Shown here piece after piece: positions 1 to 7,086 of a DNA stretch of 10,606 nucleotides. The stretch comes from Alphaproteobacteria bacterium (GTDB lineage Bacteria; Pseudomonadota; Alphaproteobacteria; SMXP01). Position 1 is the first letter of the stretch. Each line of letters opens with the position of its first letter. The DNA lies in assembly GCA_028280675.1 (NCBI GenBank), contig JANQLI010000068.1, forward strand, positions 1 through 10,606. The letters run 5' to 3'. Below the pieces are notes generated by a model. It made no database searches. It was given only the letters and a program-made list of their open reading frames with translations, and was not told the DNA's origin. A program made the translations under genes and the position numbers.

Positions 1-1
1 C

Positions 2-949
2 TTGGGCAAAAACAAAGCCATTATGCGTTGGCTGGAACACCGCGGCGGGGCCCAGCAATTTGCCCGTTGGAAACAAGATCGCAAAGAACCGATGCCAGCC
101 GCCGTGGTGCTTGGGGCAGACCCAGGCACGATCTTAGCTGCAGTCACCCCTATCCCCGATACACTTTCGGAATATCAATTTGCCGGGCTCTTGCGCAGTA
201 AAGCCGTCGAACTCACCCCATGCAAAACTATTCCGTTAAAAGTCCCAGCCGAAGCTGAGATTATTATAGAGGGCTTCGTTTCCCTTGAGGAGACAGCCAA
301 AGAAGGTCCGTATGGAGATCATACCGGCTACTACAATGCGGTTGAAACGTTTCCCGTTTTTACTGTCAGCGCCATCACCATGCGTGAGAAGCCGATTTAT
401 TTATCCACCTTCACCGGACGCCCGCCGGATGAGCCGAGTGTTTTAGGTGAAGCGTTAAATGAGGTCTTCATCCCTTTGTTGCGGCAACAATTTCCTGAAA
501 TCACAGATTTCTGGTTACCGCCTGAAGGCTGTTCCTATCGCATTGCTGTCATATCCATGAAGAAAGCTTATCCCGGTCATGCCAAACGCGTAATGATGGG
601 GGCATGGTCTTTCTTGCGGCAATTCATGTACACAAAATGGGTCATTGTGGTGGACGACGACATCAACGCCCGGGATTGGAAAGATGTCATGTGGGCCATC
701 TCAACCCGCATGGACCCAGTGCGCGACATCACCCTCATTGACAACACCCCTATCGACTATCTTGACTTTGCATCACCTAAATCAGGCCTTGGCGGGAAAA
801 TTGGCCTTGATGCGACAAATAAATGGCCGCCTGAGACCGAACGCGAATGGGGAGATCAAATCCGCATGAGTGATGATGTCATTGAGGTTATTAATGAAAA
901 ATGGTCTCGTTTGGGATTGCCCGGCTCTGGCAAGGCCATCTGGCGCTAG
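2..949 (+). CDS. ubiD: UbiD, 4-hydroxy-3-polyprenylbenzoate decarboxylase (5'-truncated by the window edge)
   Basis: UbiD removes the carboxyl group from 4-hydroxy-3-polyprenylbenzoate in ubiquinone synthesis, using prenylated FMN made by UbiX. The visible 315 residues match the C-terminal part of a family of about 490-500 residues, so roughly 180 N-terminal residues are missing. The first codon, TTG, is almost certainly an internal Leu: the opening GKNKAIMRWLEHRGG resembles an internal stretch of E. coli UbiD. Diagnostic blocks are LGADP (residues 37-41), TPIPDTLSEY (49-58), EGPYGDHTGYY (101-111), TGRPPDEP, LPPEGCSYR, AKRVMMGAWSFLRQFMYTK and a C-terminal SGLGGKIGLDATNKWP. E96 and E101 have the five-residue spacing of the catalytic Glu pair in fungal Fdc1; the catalytic Arg would lie upstream, outside the window. 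The next gene starts 72 nt downstream with no clear terminator between. Confidence 0.96.
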   Translation: MGKNKAIMRWLEHRGGAQQFARWKQDRKEPMPAAVVLGADPGTILAAVTPIPDTLSEYQFAGLLRSKAVELTPCKTIPLKVPAEAEIIIEGFVSLEETAKEGPYGDHTGYYNAVETFPVFTVSAITMREKPIYLSTFTGRPPDEPSVLGEALNEVFIPLLRQQFPEITDFWLPPEGCSYRIAVISMKKAYPGHAKRVMMGAWSFLRQFMYTKWVIVVDDDINARDWKDVMWAISTRMDPVRDITLIDNTPIDYLDFASPKSGLGGKIGLDATNKWPPETEREWGDQIRMSDDVIEVINEKWSRLGLPGSGKAIWR

Positions 950-1021
950 CCCCCTCAATACAAATCCAACAAAATCTGGTATTTATGCAATAGAAGGATT
1001 CGTTCTGGGGGATGCCTATTC

Positions 1022-1402
1022 ATGACCGCCTTGTCTCGCCTCACGCTCACCGCGCCCTTTGTGCTGATCATTGTGGAATACTGTAACCACGCTTACGACA
1101 TTTACAACAATCCAGCGCTGCAACCCTTTTGGAAAAACCATGGACTGCGTGAATCGCTCTTCGCCATTGTCCTTTCCGGCGTGGTGCTGAACTATATCTG
1201 GTCAAATGACGCCCCACAGAAGATGAAGATGATAGGCCTCTTTGGCGCCCCGTTGGTGCTTGCCTATTGGGTGTTTGGCAGTATCGTCGGATTCGATCCT
1301 TACGATGAAACGCGAGGTCTCTATTTGTTGCACCTTGCGGAAACGATCATTTTTATTGTTGGATATTTGATGGTTCTCTCGTCACAATCAGCAAAAAAGT
1401 AG
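1022..1402 (+). CDS. Hypothetical four-helix membrane protein, 126 aa
   Basis: I do not recognise this protein. It looks like a small inner-membrane protein with four hydrophobic segments, at about residues 6-20, 44-60, 69-90 and 103-120. The N-terminus is MTALSRLTLTAPF, the linkers are short and polar (PFWKNHGLRES, SNDAPQKMK, DPYDETRG), and the tail SQSAKK is basic. The ATG at 1022 is preceded by GGGGGA (1007-1012) at 9 nt spacing, an acceptable Shine-Dalgarno. It lies 72 nt after ubiD and 50 nt before a MAPEG protein of similar size and topology, in the same direction, so the two may be co-transcribed. Composition resembles the neighbours, which argues for a real gene. No catalytic motif is visible and no function is proposed. 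Confidence 0.75.
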   Translation: MTALSRLTLTAPFVLIIVEYCNHAYDIYNNPALQPFWKNHGLRESLFAIVLSGVVLNYIWSNDAPQKMKMIGLFGAPLVLAYWVFGSIVGFDPYDETRGLYLLHLAETIIFIVGYLMVLSSQSAKK

Positions 1403-1452
1403 AACAACAAAAGGACGCACGATAAGCGTTCACAGCGGAGGAGACTTACCCA

Positions 1453-1857
1453 ATGGATCCAAGCCCTTTTGACGTCCCGATCACGGCATTATATGTCGGC
1501 ATTCATGGCATCTTTGCGCTCGCGCTTGCTATCTATGTTGCCATACGGCGTGGTCAAACAAAAATCAGTTTGGGCGATGGCGGCAATGAAAGCATGCTGC
1601 AAGCCATCCGGGTTCAAGGGAATTATCTCGAATACGTGCCGATAGCGCTTTTAATGATCCTTGTGCTGGAATTGATGCAAACCTCCAGCATTATTCTCCA
1701 TGTCATGGGTGGACTTCTGATCATAGGCCGGCTCGCGCATTGGCAAGGGCTTCACTCTAATCCCGGCCGATCCAAAGGCCGCGGTATTGGCACCTCATTA
1801 ACGTTCGTCGTCTATCTCATCGGGATTGTCTACTGCCTCATCTATGCGCTCAACTAG
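1453..1857 (+). CDS. MAPEG-family membrane protein (YecN-like)
   Basis: This belongs to the MAPEG superfamily (membrane-associated proteins in eicosanoid and glutathione metabolism), small four-helix inner-membrane proteins; the bacterial YecN-type members have no firmly established substrate. Predicted helices are at about residues 9-31, 62-77, 80-95 and 112-132. The family signature is clear: RVQGNYLEYVP (53-63) at the start of helix 2 and GRLAHWQG (92-99) after helix 3. The 134-residue length is normal for the family. The start is well supported by GGAGGAG (1437-1443) placed 9 nt before the ATG. It follows a 126-residue membrane protein and precedes pmbA by 70 nt; a hairpin and a possible promoter in that gap suggest pmbA may start a separate transcript. 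Whether it has glutathione transferase activity cannot be told from sequence. Confidence 0.9.
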   Translation: MDPSPFDVPITALYVGIHGIFALALAIYVAIRRGQTKISLGDGGNESMLQAIRVQGNYLEYVPIALLMILVLELMQTSSIILHVMGGLLIIGRLAHWQGLHSNPGRSKGRGIGTSLTFVVYLIGIVYCLIYALN

Positions 1858-1866
1858 TCTCCAAAC

Positions 1867-1896
1867 TCACCCTTGGATATTTTCACATGAGGGTGA
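1867..1896 (+). other. Inverted repeat between the MAPEG gene and pmbA
   Basis: TCACCCT (1867-1873) and AGGGTGA (1890-1896) are exact reverse complements, and two further G-T pairs can extend the stem to 9 bp around a 12-nt loop. It begins 10 nt after the MAPEG stop codon. No T-tract follows, so it is not a standard intrinsic terminator. It could be a weak 3'-end stabiliser, an operator, or chance. Confidence 0.3.
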
Positions 1897-1897
1897 T

Positions 1898-1926
1898 ATG
1901 ACAGGCTGAGATTCGATACATATAGG
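1898..1926 (+). promoter_or_regulatory. Possible sigma-70-type promoter for pmbA and the lipid A block
   Basis: ATGACA (1898-1903, 5 of 6 to TTGACA) is followed after exactly 17 nt by TATAGG (1921-1926, 4 of 6 to TATAAT). Transcription would begin near 1933-1934, at or just before the in-frame ATG at 1934, giving a very short or absent 5' leader. Consensus matches of this quality also occur by chance, so this is tentative. Confidence 0.3.
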
Positions 1927-1927
1927 T

Positions 1928-3286
1928 ATGAGTATGAGCACAGACGCGGCCTCCCGAAACACTCTCGATGTCACGACCCAATTGATTGAACTGGCGCGCC
2001 AAGCAGGCGCGGAAGCGGCTGATGCTGTTGTCTTTGAGAGCATGTCATTGGACGCCTCCTATCGCCTCGGCAAGCTTGAAGAAGTGGAAAGATCAGAGGC
2101 TCAGGATCTGGGATTGCGGGTCTTTATCGGGAAACAACAAGCCTCCGTTTCCAGCACAGACTTCTCACCGCAGGCTTTAAGAGCCCTCGCTGAACGAGCT
2201 GTGGCCATGGCAAAGGAAGCCCCCGAAGACCCTTTTTGCGGCCTAGCGCCAAAAGAACGTCTCGCCACTCACGCTCGTGACCTTGATCTTTTTGACCCCC
2301 GCGAACCCACGACAGAGGAGCTTGCAGACCTCGCTGCAGCAACCGAAGACGCGGCCCTGGCTGTCAAAGGGATTACAAACTCGGAAGGCGCTAATGGCGC
2401 ATGGGGACGCGGTGGTGTCGCGCTTGCGACAAGTGAAGGCTTTGCACAAACCTACCAATCAACGCATTTTTCTCTTTCCTGCGCCGTTATCGCAGGAGAA
2501 GGCCTCGAGATGGAGCAGGCTTATGATTATCAATCCTGCCATCACCGCGAAGACTTGCGCGACCCCAAAAGCATCGGCGAAAAAGCTGCAGAACGCGCGC
2601 TTCAAGCGCTTCATCCAAAACGCCCAAAAAGTCAAGCCGTGCCCGTCGTTTATGAGGACCGTATTGCCAATTCTCTTCTCCGTCACTTTGGTGGGGCGAT
2701 AACAGGGACAGGGATCGCGCGCGGAACAAGTTTCCTCAAAGATAAAATGGGGGAACACATATTTGCTGACGGCATTCACATCATTGATGACCCGCATCGG
2801 AAACGCGGATTGTCTTCAAAACCCTTTGATGGCGAAGGTGTTGTCAATCAACGCATCAACCTCATCGAAAATGGCGCTCTGCAAACATGGCTGCTCGACA
2901 CTGCAACAGCCCGCCAGCTCGGTCTTGAAACCACAGGTCACGCCTCTCGCGGCACTGGCGGACCGCCTGCCCCATCATGGTCAAATATGTATATGGAAGC
3001 CGGAACCGTTTCCCCCGAAGACTTAATAGCCGACATCAAAGAAGGCCTCTTTGTGAACTCCATGTTTGGCCCTTCAGTCAATCCCACCACCGGCGATTAT
3101 AGTGTTGGCGTATCCGGCATCTGGATTGAGAATGGGCACCTGGCCTATCCCGTCAACGAAATCACGATTGCAGGCAATTTGATCGAGATGTTCAAAAATC
3201 TCACCCCTGCAAACGACCTGACCTTCGATTATGGGACCAATGCACCAACTGTTCGCATTGAAGGGATGACGGTCGCTGGTGCCTGA
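1928..3286 (+). CDS. pmbA: PmbA/TldE, TldD/PmbA-family protein
   Basis: PmbA (TldE) is the partner of the metalloprotease TldD; together they process peptides such as microcin B17 precursors and degrade the antitoxin CcdA in E. coli. At 452 residues it matches E. coli PmbA (about 450). The TldD-type HExxxH zinc motif is absent, which points to the TldE half of the pair. Family blocks include EDLGLRVFIG-like residues 60-69, FDGEG (300-304), the block GPSVNPTTGDYSVGVSG (381-397) with WIENG (399-403), and PVNEITIAGNL (408-418). The ATG at 1928 has AGG immediately before it, with no room for Shine-Dalgarno pairing; an ATG two codons on, at 1934, has that AGG at 7 nt spacing and may be the real start. 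The next gene starts 8 nt before this stop codon, showing tight coupling. No tldD lies in the window. Confidence 0.95.
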   Translation: MSMSTDAASRNTLDVTTQLIELARQAGAEAADAVVFESMSLDASYRLGKLEEVERSEAQDLGLRVFIGKQQASVSSTDFSPQALRALAERAVAMAKEAPEDPFCGLAPKERLATHARDLDLFDPREPTTEELADLAAATEDAALAVKGITNSEGANGAWGRGGVALATSEGFAQTYQSTHFSLSCAVIAGEGLEMEQAYDYQSCHHREDLRDPKSIGEKAAERALQALHPKRPKSQAVPVVYEDRIANSLLRHFGGAITGTGIARGTSFLKDKMGEHIFADGIHIIDDPHRKRGLSSKPFDGEGVVNQRINLIENGALQTWLLDTATARQLGLETTGHASRGTGGPPAPSWSNMYMEAGTVSPEDLIADIKEGLFVNSMFGPSVNPTTGDYSVGVSGIWIENGHLAYPVNEITIAGNLIEMFKNLTPANDLTFDYGTNAPTVRIEGMTVAGA

Positions 3287-4070
3287 TTTTCGTGAAGACC
3301 TGAAGCTCCTCAAAGAGGCCGCACGTGAAGGCGGAGAGATTGCGCGTCATTTTTATCAGTCCGATGTGAAAATCTGGACCAAGGATAACAATGATCCGGT
3401 AACGGAAGCGGACATCGCAATCGACACCCTTCTCCGTGAACATCTTCTTAGTGCGCGTCCCGATTATGGTTGGCTATCGGAAGAAACCGCTGATAACGCT
3501 GAACGCCTCACAAAGAAACGTGTTTGGATTGTTGATCCTATTGATGGCACCCGCGCTTTTGTCAAAGGCCGGCCGTATTATTCGATCAGTCTGGCGCTCG
3601 TTGAGGATGGCCGCCCTGTTGCCGGTGTCATCTATGCCCCGGCAACAGATGATATGTATGACGCTATTGCGGGGGGCGGCGCGTATCTAAACGACCAAGC
3701 CATGACCCCAAGTCAACAACAGGAAATCCCTGGGTGTCGTATGTTGGGCCATGAACATTTGTTCACCAGTAAAAAGTGGAAGAATCCCTGGCCCCCTATG
3801 ACAATCGAAGCCCGTAACTCCATTGCGCTCCGCATGGCTCTGGTGGCCGCAGGGGAATGGGATGCCTGTGTGGCATTAAGCGGTAAATCGGATTGGGACC
3901 TCGCGGCAGGCGACATCATTTTGCGCGAGGCAGGCGCGGACATCAGCGATCACACCGGCAAAACCTTTCAATACAACCGCGAAAGCATACGTCACAGAAG
4001 TGTGGTTGCTTCAAATCCGGATTTACATCAAGCTCTGGTGGACCGCGTGAAACACATTCCTCTTAAGTAA
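3279..4070 (+). CDS. cysQ: Inositol monophosphatase-superfamily phosphatase, CysQ-like
   Basis: This is a metal-dependent phosphatase of the IMPase/CysQ superfamily. CysQ hydrolyses 3'-phosphoadenosine 5'-phosphate to AMP in sulfate assimilation and recycling of sulfotransferase by-products. Metal-site motifs are intact: DPVTEAD (39-45), SEE (67-69), WIVDPIDGT (83-91) and SDWDLAAGD (204-212, ligand D207). The 263-residue length fits. The form DGTRAF after the metal motif and the placement beside pmbA and a DUF4170 gene suggest CysQ rather than the inositol phosphatase SuhB, but substrate specificity inside this superfamily is hard to read, and a HisN-type histidinol-phosphate phosphatase is possible. 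The start is GTG at 3279, inside the end of pmbA (8-nt overlap), with AAGGGA (3261-3266) 12 nt upstream. Confidence 0.9.
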   Translation: MPDFREDLKLLKEAAREGGEIARHFYQSDVKIWTKDNNDPVTEADIAIDTLLREHLLSARPDYGWLSEETADNAERLTKKRVWIVDPIDGTRAFVKGRPYYSISLALVEDGRPVAGVIYAPATDDMYDAIAGGGAYLNDQAMTPSQQQEIPGCRMLGHEHLFTSKKWKNPWPPMTIEARNSIALRMALVAAGEWDACVALSGKSDWDLAAGDIILREAGADISDHTGKTFQYNRESIRHRSVVASNPDLHQALVDRVKHIPLK

Positions 4071-4084
4071 GGTAATTGGCAACA

Positions 4085-4348
4085 ATGGCGGAAGATAAAA
4101 AACAACTTTTGCATCTTGTCTTTGGTGGTGAATTGAAGGACCTCGATGGCGTGGAATTCGAGGATCTCACCCAACTCGATATTGTCGGCATATTTCCCGA
4201 CCATAACAGTGCGCACAAAGCATGGAAAGCGGCGGCACAGCGCACGGTCGATAATGCGAAAATGCGCTACTTTATCGTCCACATGCACAAGTTACTCGAT
4301 CCAGAGAAAGACGGCGATGCCCCTGACCCCCACTCCGAAAGGATATGA
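4085..4348 (+). CDS. DUF4170-family protein, 87 aa
   Basis: This small soluble protein matches the alphaproteobacterial DUF4170 family, whose function I do not know. Typical parts are LLHLVFGGELKD near the N-terminus, DLTQLDIVGIFPD in the middle, a conserved AHKAWKAAAQRTVDNA helix and MRYFIVHMHKLLDP towards the end. There is no signal peptide or membrane segment. I chose the ATG at 4085: TAAGG (4068-4072) lies 12 nt upstream, whereas the in-frame TTG at 4076 is only 3 nt from that site. It follows the CysQ-like gene by 14 nt and precedes the exporter gene by 100 nt. Being embedded between the phosphatase and lipid A genes suggests a shared role or shared expression, which is inference from context only. 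Confidence 0.9.
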   Translation: MAEDKKQLLHLVFGGELKDLDGVEFEDLTQLDIVGIFPDHNSAHKAWKAAAQRTVDNAKMRYFIVHMHKLLDPEKDGDAPDPHSERI

Positions 4349-4436
4349 AAAGGCGCTTGGCGCATGTCGGGGGTATTGGTGACTGGCAGGACTGCCCCTA
4401 AATTGGGTTAATGGCAATCGACTGTGCCTTTGTTTC

Positions 4437-4446
4437 CCCATATGGG
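4437..4446. other. 10-bp palindrome just upstream of the msbA-like start
   Basis: CCCATATGGG is a perfect 10-bp palindrome ending 2 nt before the chosen ATG of the exporter gene, occupying the place where a Shine-Dalgarno would be expected. The rest of the 100-nt gap (4349-4448) shows only short weak hairpins and no convincing promoter or terminator. The palindrome could be an operator or chance. Confidence 0.25.
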
Positions 4447-4448
4447 AC

Positions 4449-6341
4449 ATGATAGGATCAACGCAACACATTGTATTGGCAACAAAAACCGCAGAAAGCC
4501 TCACGTCCGTGTCAAACAACCAGCCTCAAGATACTCCCGCCTCATCAGTGGATGCGCAGGATGGTTATGGCGTCGCCGTTCGGGTCGTGAAGGATTATGT
4601 CCGGCCCCATTTGTCAAAAATTCTGCAAGCCGTCTTCTTCATGATCATTTTGTCAGCGACTACAGCGTCCCTCGCCTTTCTGCTGGGACCGACTTTACAA
4701 CAAATCTTTATCACCAAAGACGCAGAGCAAGTAAAGTTTCTGCCGCTTGCAGTTTTAGTGATCATGTTAGTGCAGGCTGCCGCCACATATGGACAAGCTA
4801 AAATTCTCACATATGTGGGGCAGCGCATTGTTGCCGACATGCAGAGTGGGCTTTTTCAGAACATCATTTGTTCCGACCAGGCGCGTTTAGCGCGCACACA
4901 TTCTGGGAATTTCATTTCAAGCTTTATCTACGATACAAGTCGCGTTCAAGACGCCATAAGCCAAAGCATCACAGGTCTTGGAAAGAATTTGCTGACACTT
5001 ATTGGCTTAGTCGGCGTCATGATATACCGCGATTGGCAGCTCGCCTTTATCGCCATCATTATTTTTCCGTTTCTCGCCAAAATGACGCAAGGTCTCGGCA
5101 AGCGTATGCGGCGTGCAGCGCAATCGGGCATGGATGAAACCGGCAATCTTACGCGTTTGGTGTCGGAATCGCTGAGCGGTTCACGCACCATCAAAGCATA
5201 TAATCAGGAACAAAGCGAAATTGATCGCGTTGCGCGCTCTATTGAGAAACGCCTGACATATATTATGGCAGGCATTAAAGCGCGGATTAAAGCCGCGCCA
5301 ATTTCAGAAGCAATTACCGCCTTTGCCGTTTCCGGTGTGCTAGCACTTGCCGGTTACCGCGCGCTTCAAAATACATTGTCGCTTGAAGACTTCATGTCAT
5401 TTTTGGGAGCAATGTTGTTTGCCTACCAGCCAGCCCGTTCGCTTTCGCAACTGCATGTCGCGTTAAATGAAGGGATCGTCGCCGCCCGCCGTGTTTTCAC
5501 AGTCATCGATGTGCAACCAGACATCACAGATCCGAGCGATGGAAAAAAACTTGAACTTTCAGAAAATGGTATCTGCTTTGACAATGTACACTTTGCCTAT
5601 GGCGATGGCACCGCTGCATTGAATGGCCTTGATCTGGATGTTCCCGCTGGACAAACCGTTGCCATCGTGGGACCGAGCGGAGCCGGCAAGAGTACGGTCT
5701 TTAATCTTATTCCACGTTTTTATGATGTCTCATCCGGTACGCTGACAATCGATGGGCAGGATGTGCGCTCGGTAACATTGAGCAGTTTGCGCGACCATAT
5801 TGCCATTGTTACCCAAGAGCCGTTTTTGTTTGATGACACAATCCACGCCAATATCGCATATGGGCGTCCAGGCGCGAGCGACGCAGACATCACGGCAGCG
5901 GCCAAGACTGCCGCAGCACATCACTTCATTTGCGATCTTTCGGATGGTTACAATACCTATGTTGGCGAACAAGGAACGCGCCTTTCGGGCGGCCAGCGCC
6001 AACGTATCGCCATTGCGCGCGCCATGCTCGCTGATGCGCCGATCCTTCTTCTTGATGAAGCCACTTCCGCCCTTGACAATGAATCAGAACAAAAGGTTCA
6101 AGACGCATTGCACAAGCTGATGGAAGGCCGGACGACAGTCGTGATCGCCCACCGCCTCTCGACAATCATGGACGCAGATATGATTTACGTCTTGGACAAA
6201 GGACGCGTGGTTGAATCGGGGCGTCATCAAGAGCTGATGAACAAGAATGGCCTTTATGCGCGCCTTGCCAGCATGCAGTTCTCCGCAGATGACGCCGTGT
6301 CCGCCAAGCCACTTGCAGCCTTAGCGGAGAAGCAAGGGTGA
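4449..6341 (+). CDS. msbA: MsbA-type lipid A ABC exporter (fused permease and ATPase)
   Basis: This half-size ABC exporter works as a homodimer in the inner membrane. In this context it most likely flips lipid A-core to the periplasmic face. The transmembrane domain spans about residues 58-350, with hydrophobic segments near 60-80, 96-114, 180-212 and 285-325. The ATPase domain is complete: Walker A GPSGAGKST (408-416), Q-loop TQEP (455-458), signature LSGGQ (512-516), Walker B ILLLDEA (532-538, catalytic E537), D-loop SALD and H-loop H568. At 630 residues it exceeds E. coli MsbA (582), mainly through a polar N-terminal extension of about 45 residues before VRPH. No good Shine-Dalgarno precedes the ATG at 4449; in-frame TTG 4476 and GTG 4509 are alternatives. 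Other lipid or drug substrates cannot be excluded, but adjacency to waaA and lpxK favours lipid A. Confidence 0.92.
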   Translation: MIGSTQHIVLATKTAESLTSVSNNQPQDTPASSVDAQDGYGVAVRVVKDYVRPHLSKILQAVFFMIILSATTASLAFLLGPTLQQIFITKDAEQVKFLPLAVLVIMLVQAAATYGQAKILTYVGQRIVADMQSGLFQNIICSDQARLARTHSGNFISSFIYDTSRVQDAISQSITGLGKNLLTLIGLVGVMIYRDWQLAFIAIIIFPFLAKMTQGLGKRMRRAAQSGMDETGNLTRLVSESLSGSRTIKAYNQEQSEIDRVARSIEKRLTYIMAGIKARIKAAPISEAITAFAVSGVLALAGYRALQNTLSLEDFMSFLGAMLFAYQPARSLSQLHVALNEGIVAARRVFTVIDVQPDITDPSDGKKLELSENGICFDNVHFAYGDGTAALNGLDLDVPAGQTVAIVGPSGAGKSTVFNLIPRFYDVSSGTLTIDGQDVRSVTLSSLRDHIAIVTQEPFLFDDTIHANIAYGRPGASDADITAAAKTAAAHHFICDLSDGYNTYVGEQGTRLSGGQRQRIAIARAMLADAPILLLDEATSALDNESEQKVQDALHKLMEGRTTVVIAHRLSTIMDADMIYVLDKGRVVESGRHQELMNKNGLYARLASMQFSADDAVSAKPLAALAEKQG

Positions 6342-6348
6342 AACGACG

Positions 6349-7086
6349 ATGACTCTCGGTAAACGGATCAAAAAAAGTCGTGCCGTTAACACTCTTGTGA
6401 CTAAGTTGCTGACTTTCTACTTACGCTTATGCAACTGGACGACACACTGGGATGTAATAAACCCAGATGTTGTCGAACGGTTCGACAAAGAAGACACCCC
6501 TGTGATTGGTAGCTGCTGGCATGGGCGCATAGCGTTGATGCCCTTTTGTTATCATGACCCAACCAGAGGGTCCGTTCTTATATCGCGCAACCGCGATGGC
6601 GAGATCATCGCAAATGTCATGCATGCACTCAAACTCAACACCATAAGGGGATCGTCGGCGGCACGCGGTAAAGAAAATAAAGGCGGATCGCAAGCCTTGC
6701 GCGCTATGCTGCAAGCGCTCCAAGAAAAACAACATATTTTTTTTACACCCGATGGGCCGCGTGGACCGCGGATGCGGGTCACAGACGGCATTATCACACT
6801 GGCGCGGCTCAGTGGTAATCCTATTATCCCCATGACATTTTCGGTCAAACGGCGAAAAATCGCCTCGTCTTGGGACCGTTTCTTATTTCCTTTGCCTTTC
6901 ACCAAAGGTGTGTTTGCATTTGGCGAGCCCCTCTTCGTTCCTCGTGATGCCGATGAAAGCACCTTATCGACATTGCGAGATACGTTAGAGCACAGAATGA
7001 ATGATCTCGTTCGCCAAGCCGATGAAAGCCTCGGTGTTGAGGCCATTGGCCCCGAGCCCATTGTTGAACCCGCCAACGCCACATGA
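6349..7086 (+). CDS. DUF374-family lysophospholipid-type acyltransferase
   Basis: This 245-residue protein belongs to the DUF374 family, relatives of PlsC-type acyltransferases at the inner membrane. In Helicobacter and Campylobacter a DUF374 member, LpxJ, adds a secondary acyl chain to lipid A, so a lipid A role is plausible here but unproven. Key segments are a hydrophobic or amphipathic N-terminus (about 14-30), SCWHGR (55-60, H58), SRNRDGE (79-85, D83), RGSSAARG (100-107) and the hallmark FTPDGPRGP (132-140) followed by ITLARLSGNPIIP. The canonical HX4D of LpxL/PlsC is not seen, as expected for this family. The start has AAGGG (6334-6338) at 10 nt spacing and lies 7 nt after the exporter gene. 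Its TGA overlaps the waaA ATG as ATGA, a sign of translational coupling. Confidence 0.92.
   Translation: MTLGKRIKKSRAVNTLVTKLLTFYLRLCNWTTHWDVINPDVVERFDKEDTPVIGSCWHGRIALMPFCYHDPTRGSVLISRNRDGEIIANVMHALKLNTIRGSSAARGKENKGGSQALRAMLQALQEKQHIFFTPDGPRGPRMRVTDGIITLARLSGNPIIPMTFSVKRRKIASSWDRFLFPLPFTKGVFAFGEPLFVPRDADESTLSTLRDTLEHRMNDLVRQADESLGVEAIGPEPIVEPANAT

Noticed and set aside
917..933. TTGCC and GGCAA as a hairpin near the end of ubiD
   Set aside because: Only 5 bp, inside coding sequence, with no T-tract; consistent with chance.
4326..4374. ACCCCC and GGGGGT as a terminator-like inverted repeat around the DUF4170 stop codon
   Set aside because: The loop is 37 nt, the stem cannot be extended in either direction and no T-tract follows.
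4424..4801. A 125-codon plus-strand frame overlapping the start of the exporter gene
   Set aside because: It overlaps the MsbA transmembrane domain in another frame; its translation is basic and rich in Ser, Arg and His, as expected of a shadow frame.
6552..7082. A 176-codon open frame on the minus strand opposite the DUF374 gene
   Set aside because: It mirrors a strongly supported gene, has a composition typical of an antisense shadow, and shows no family motif.
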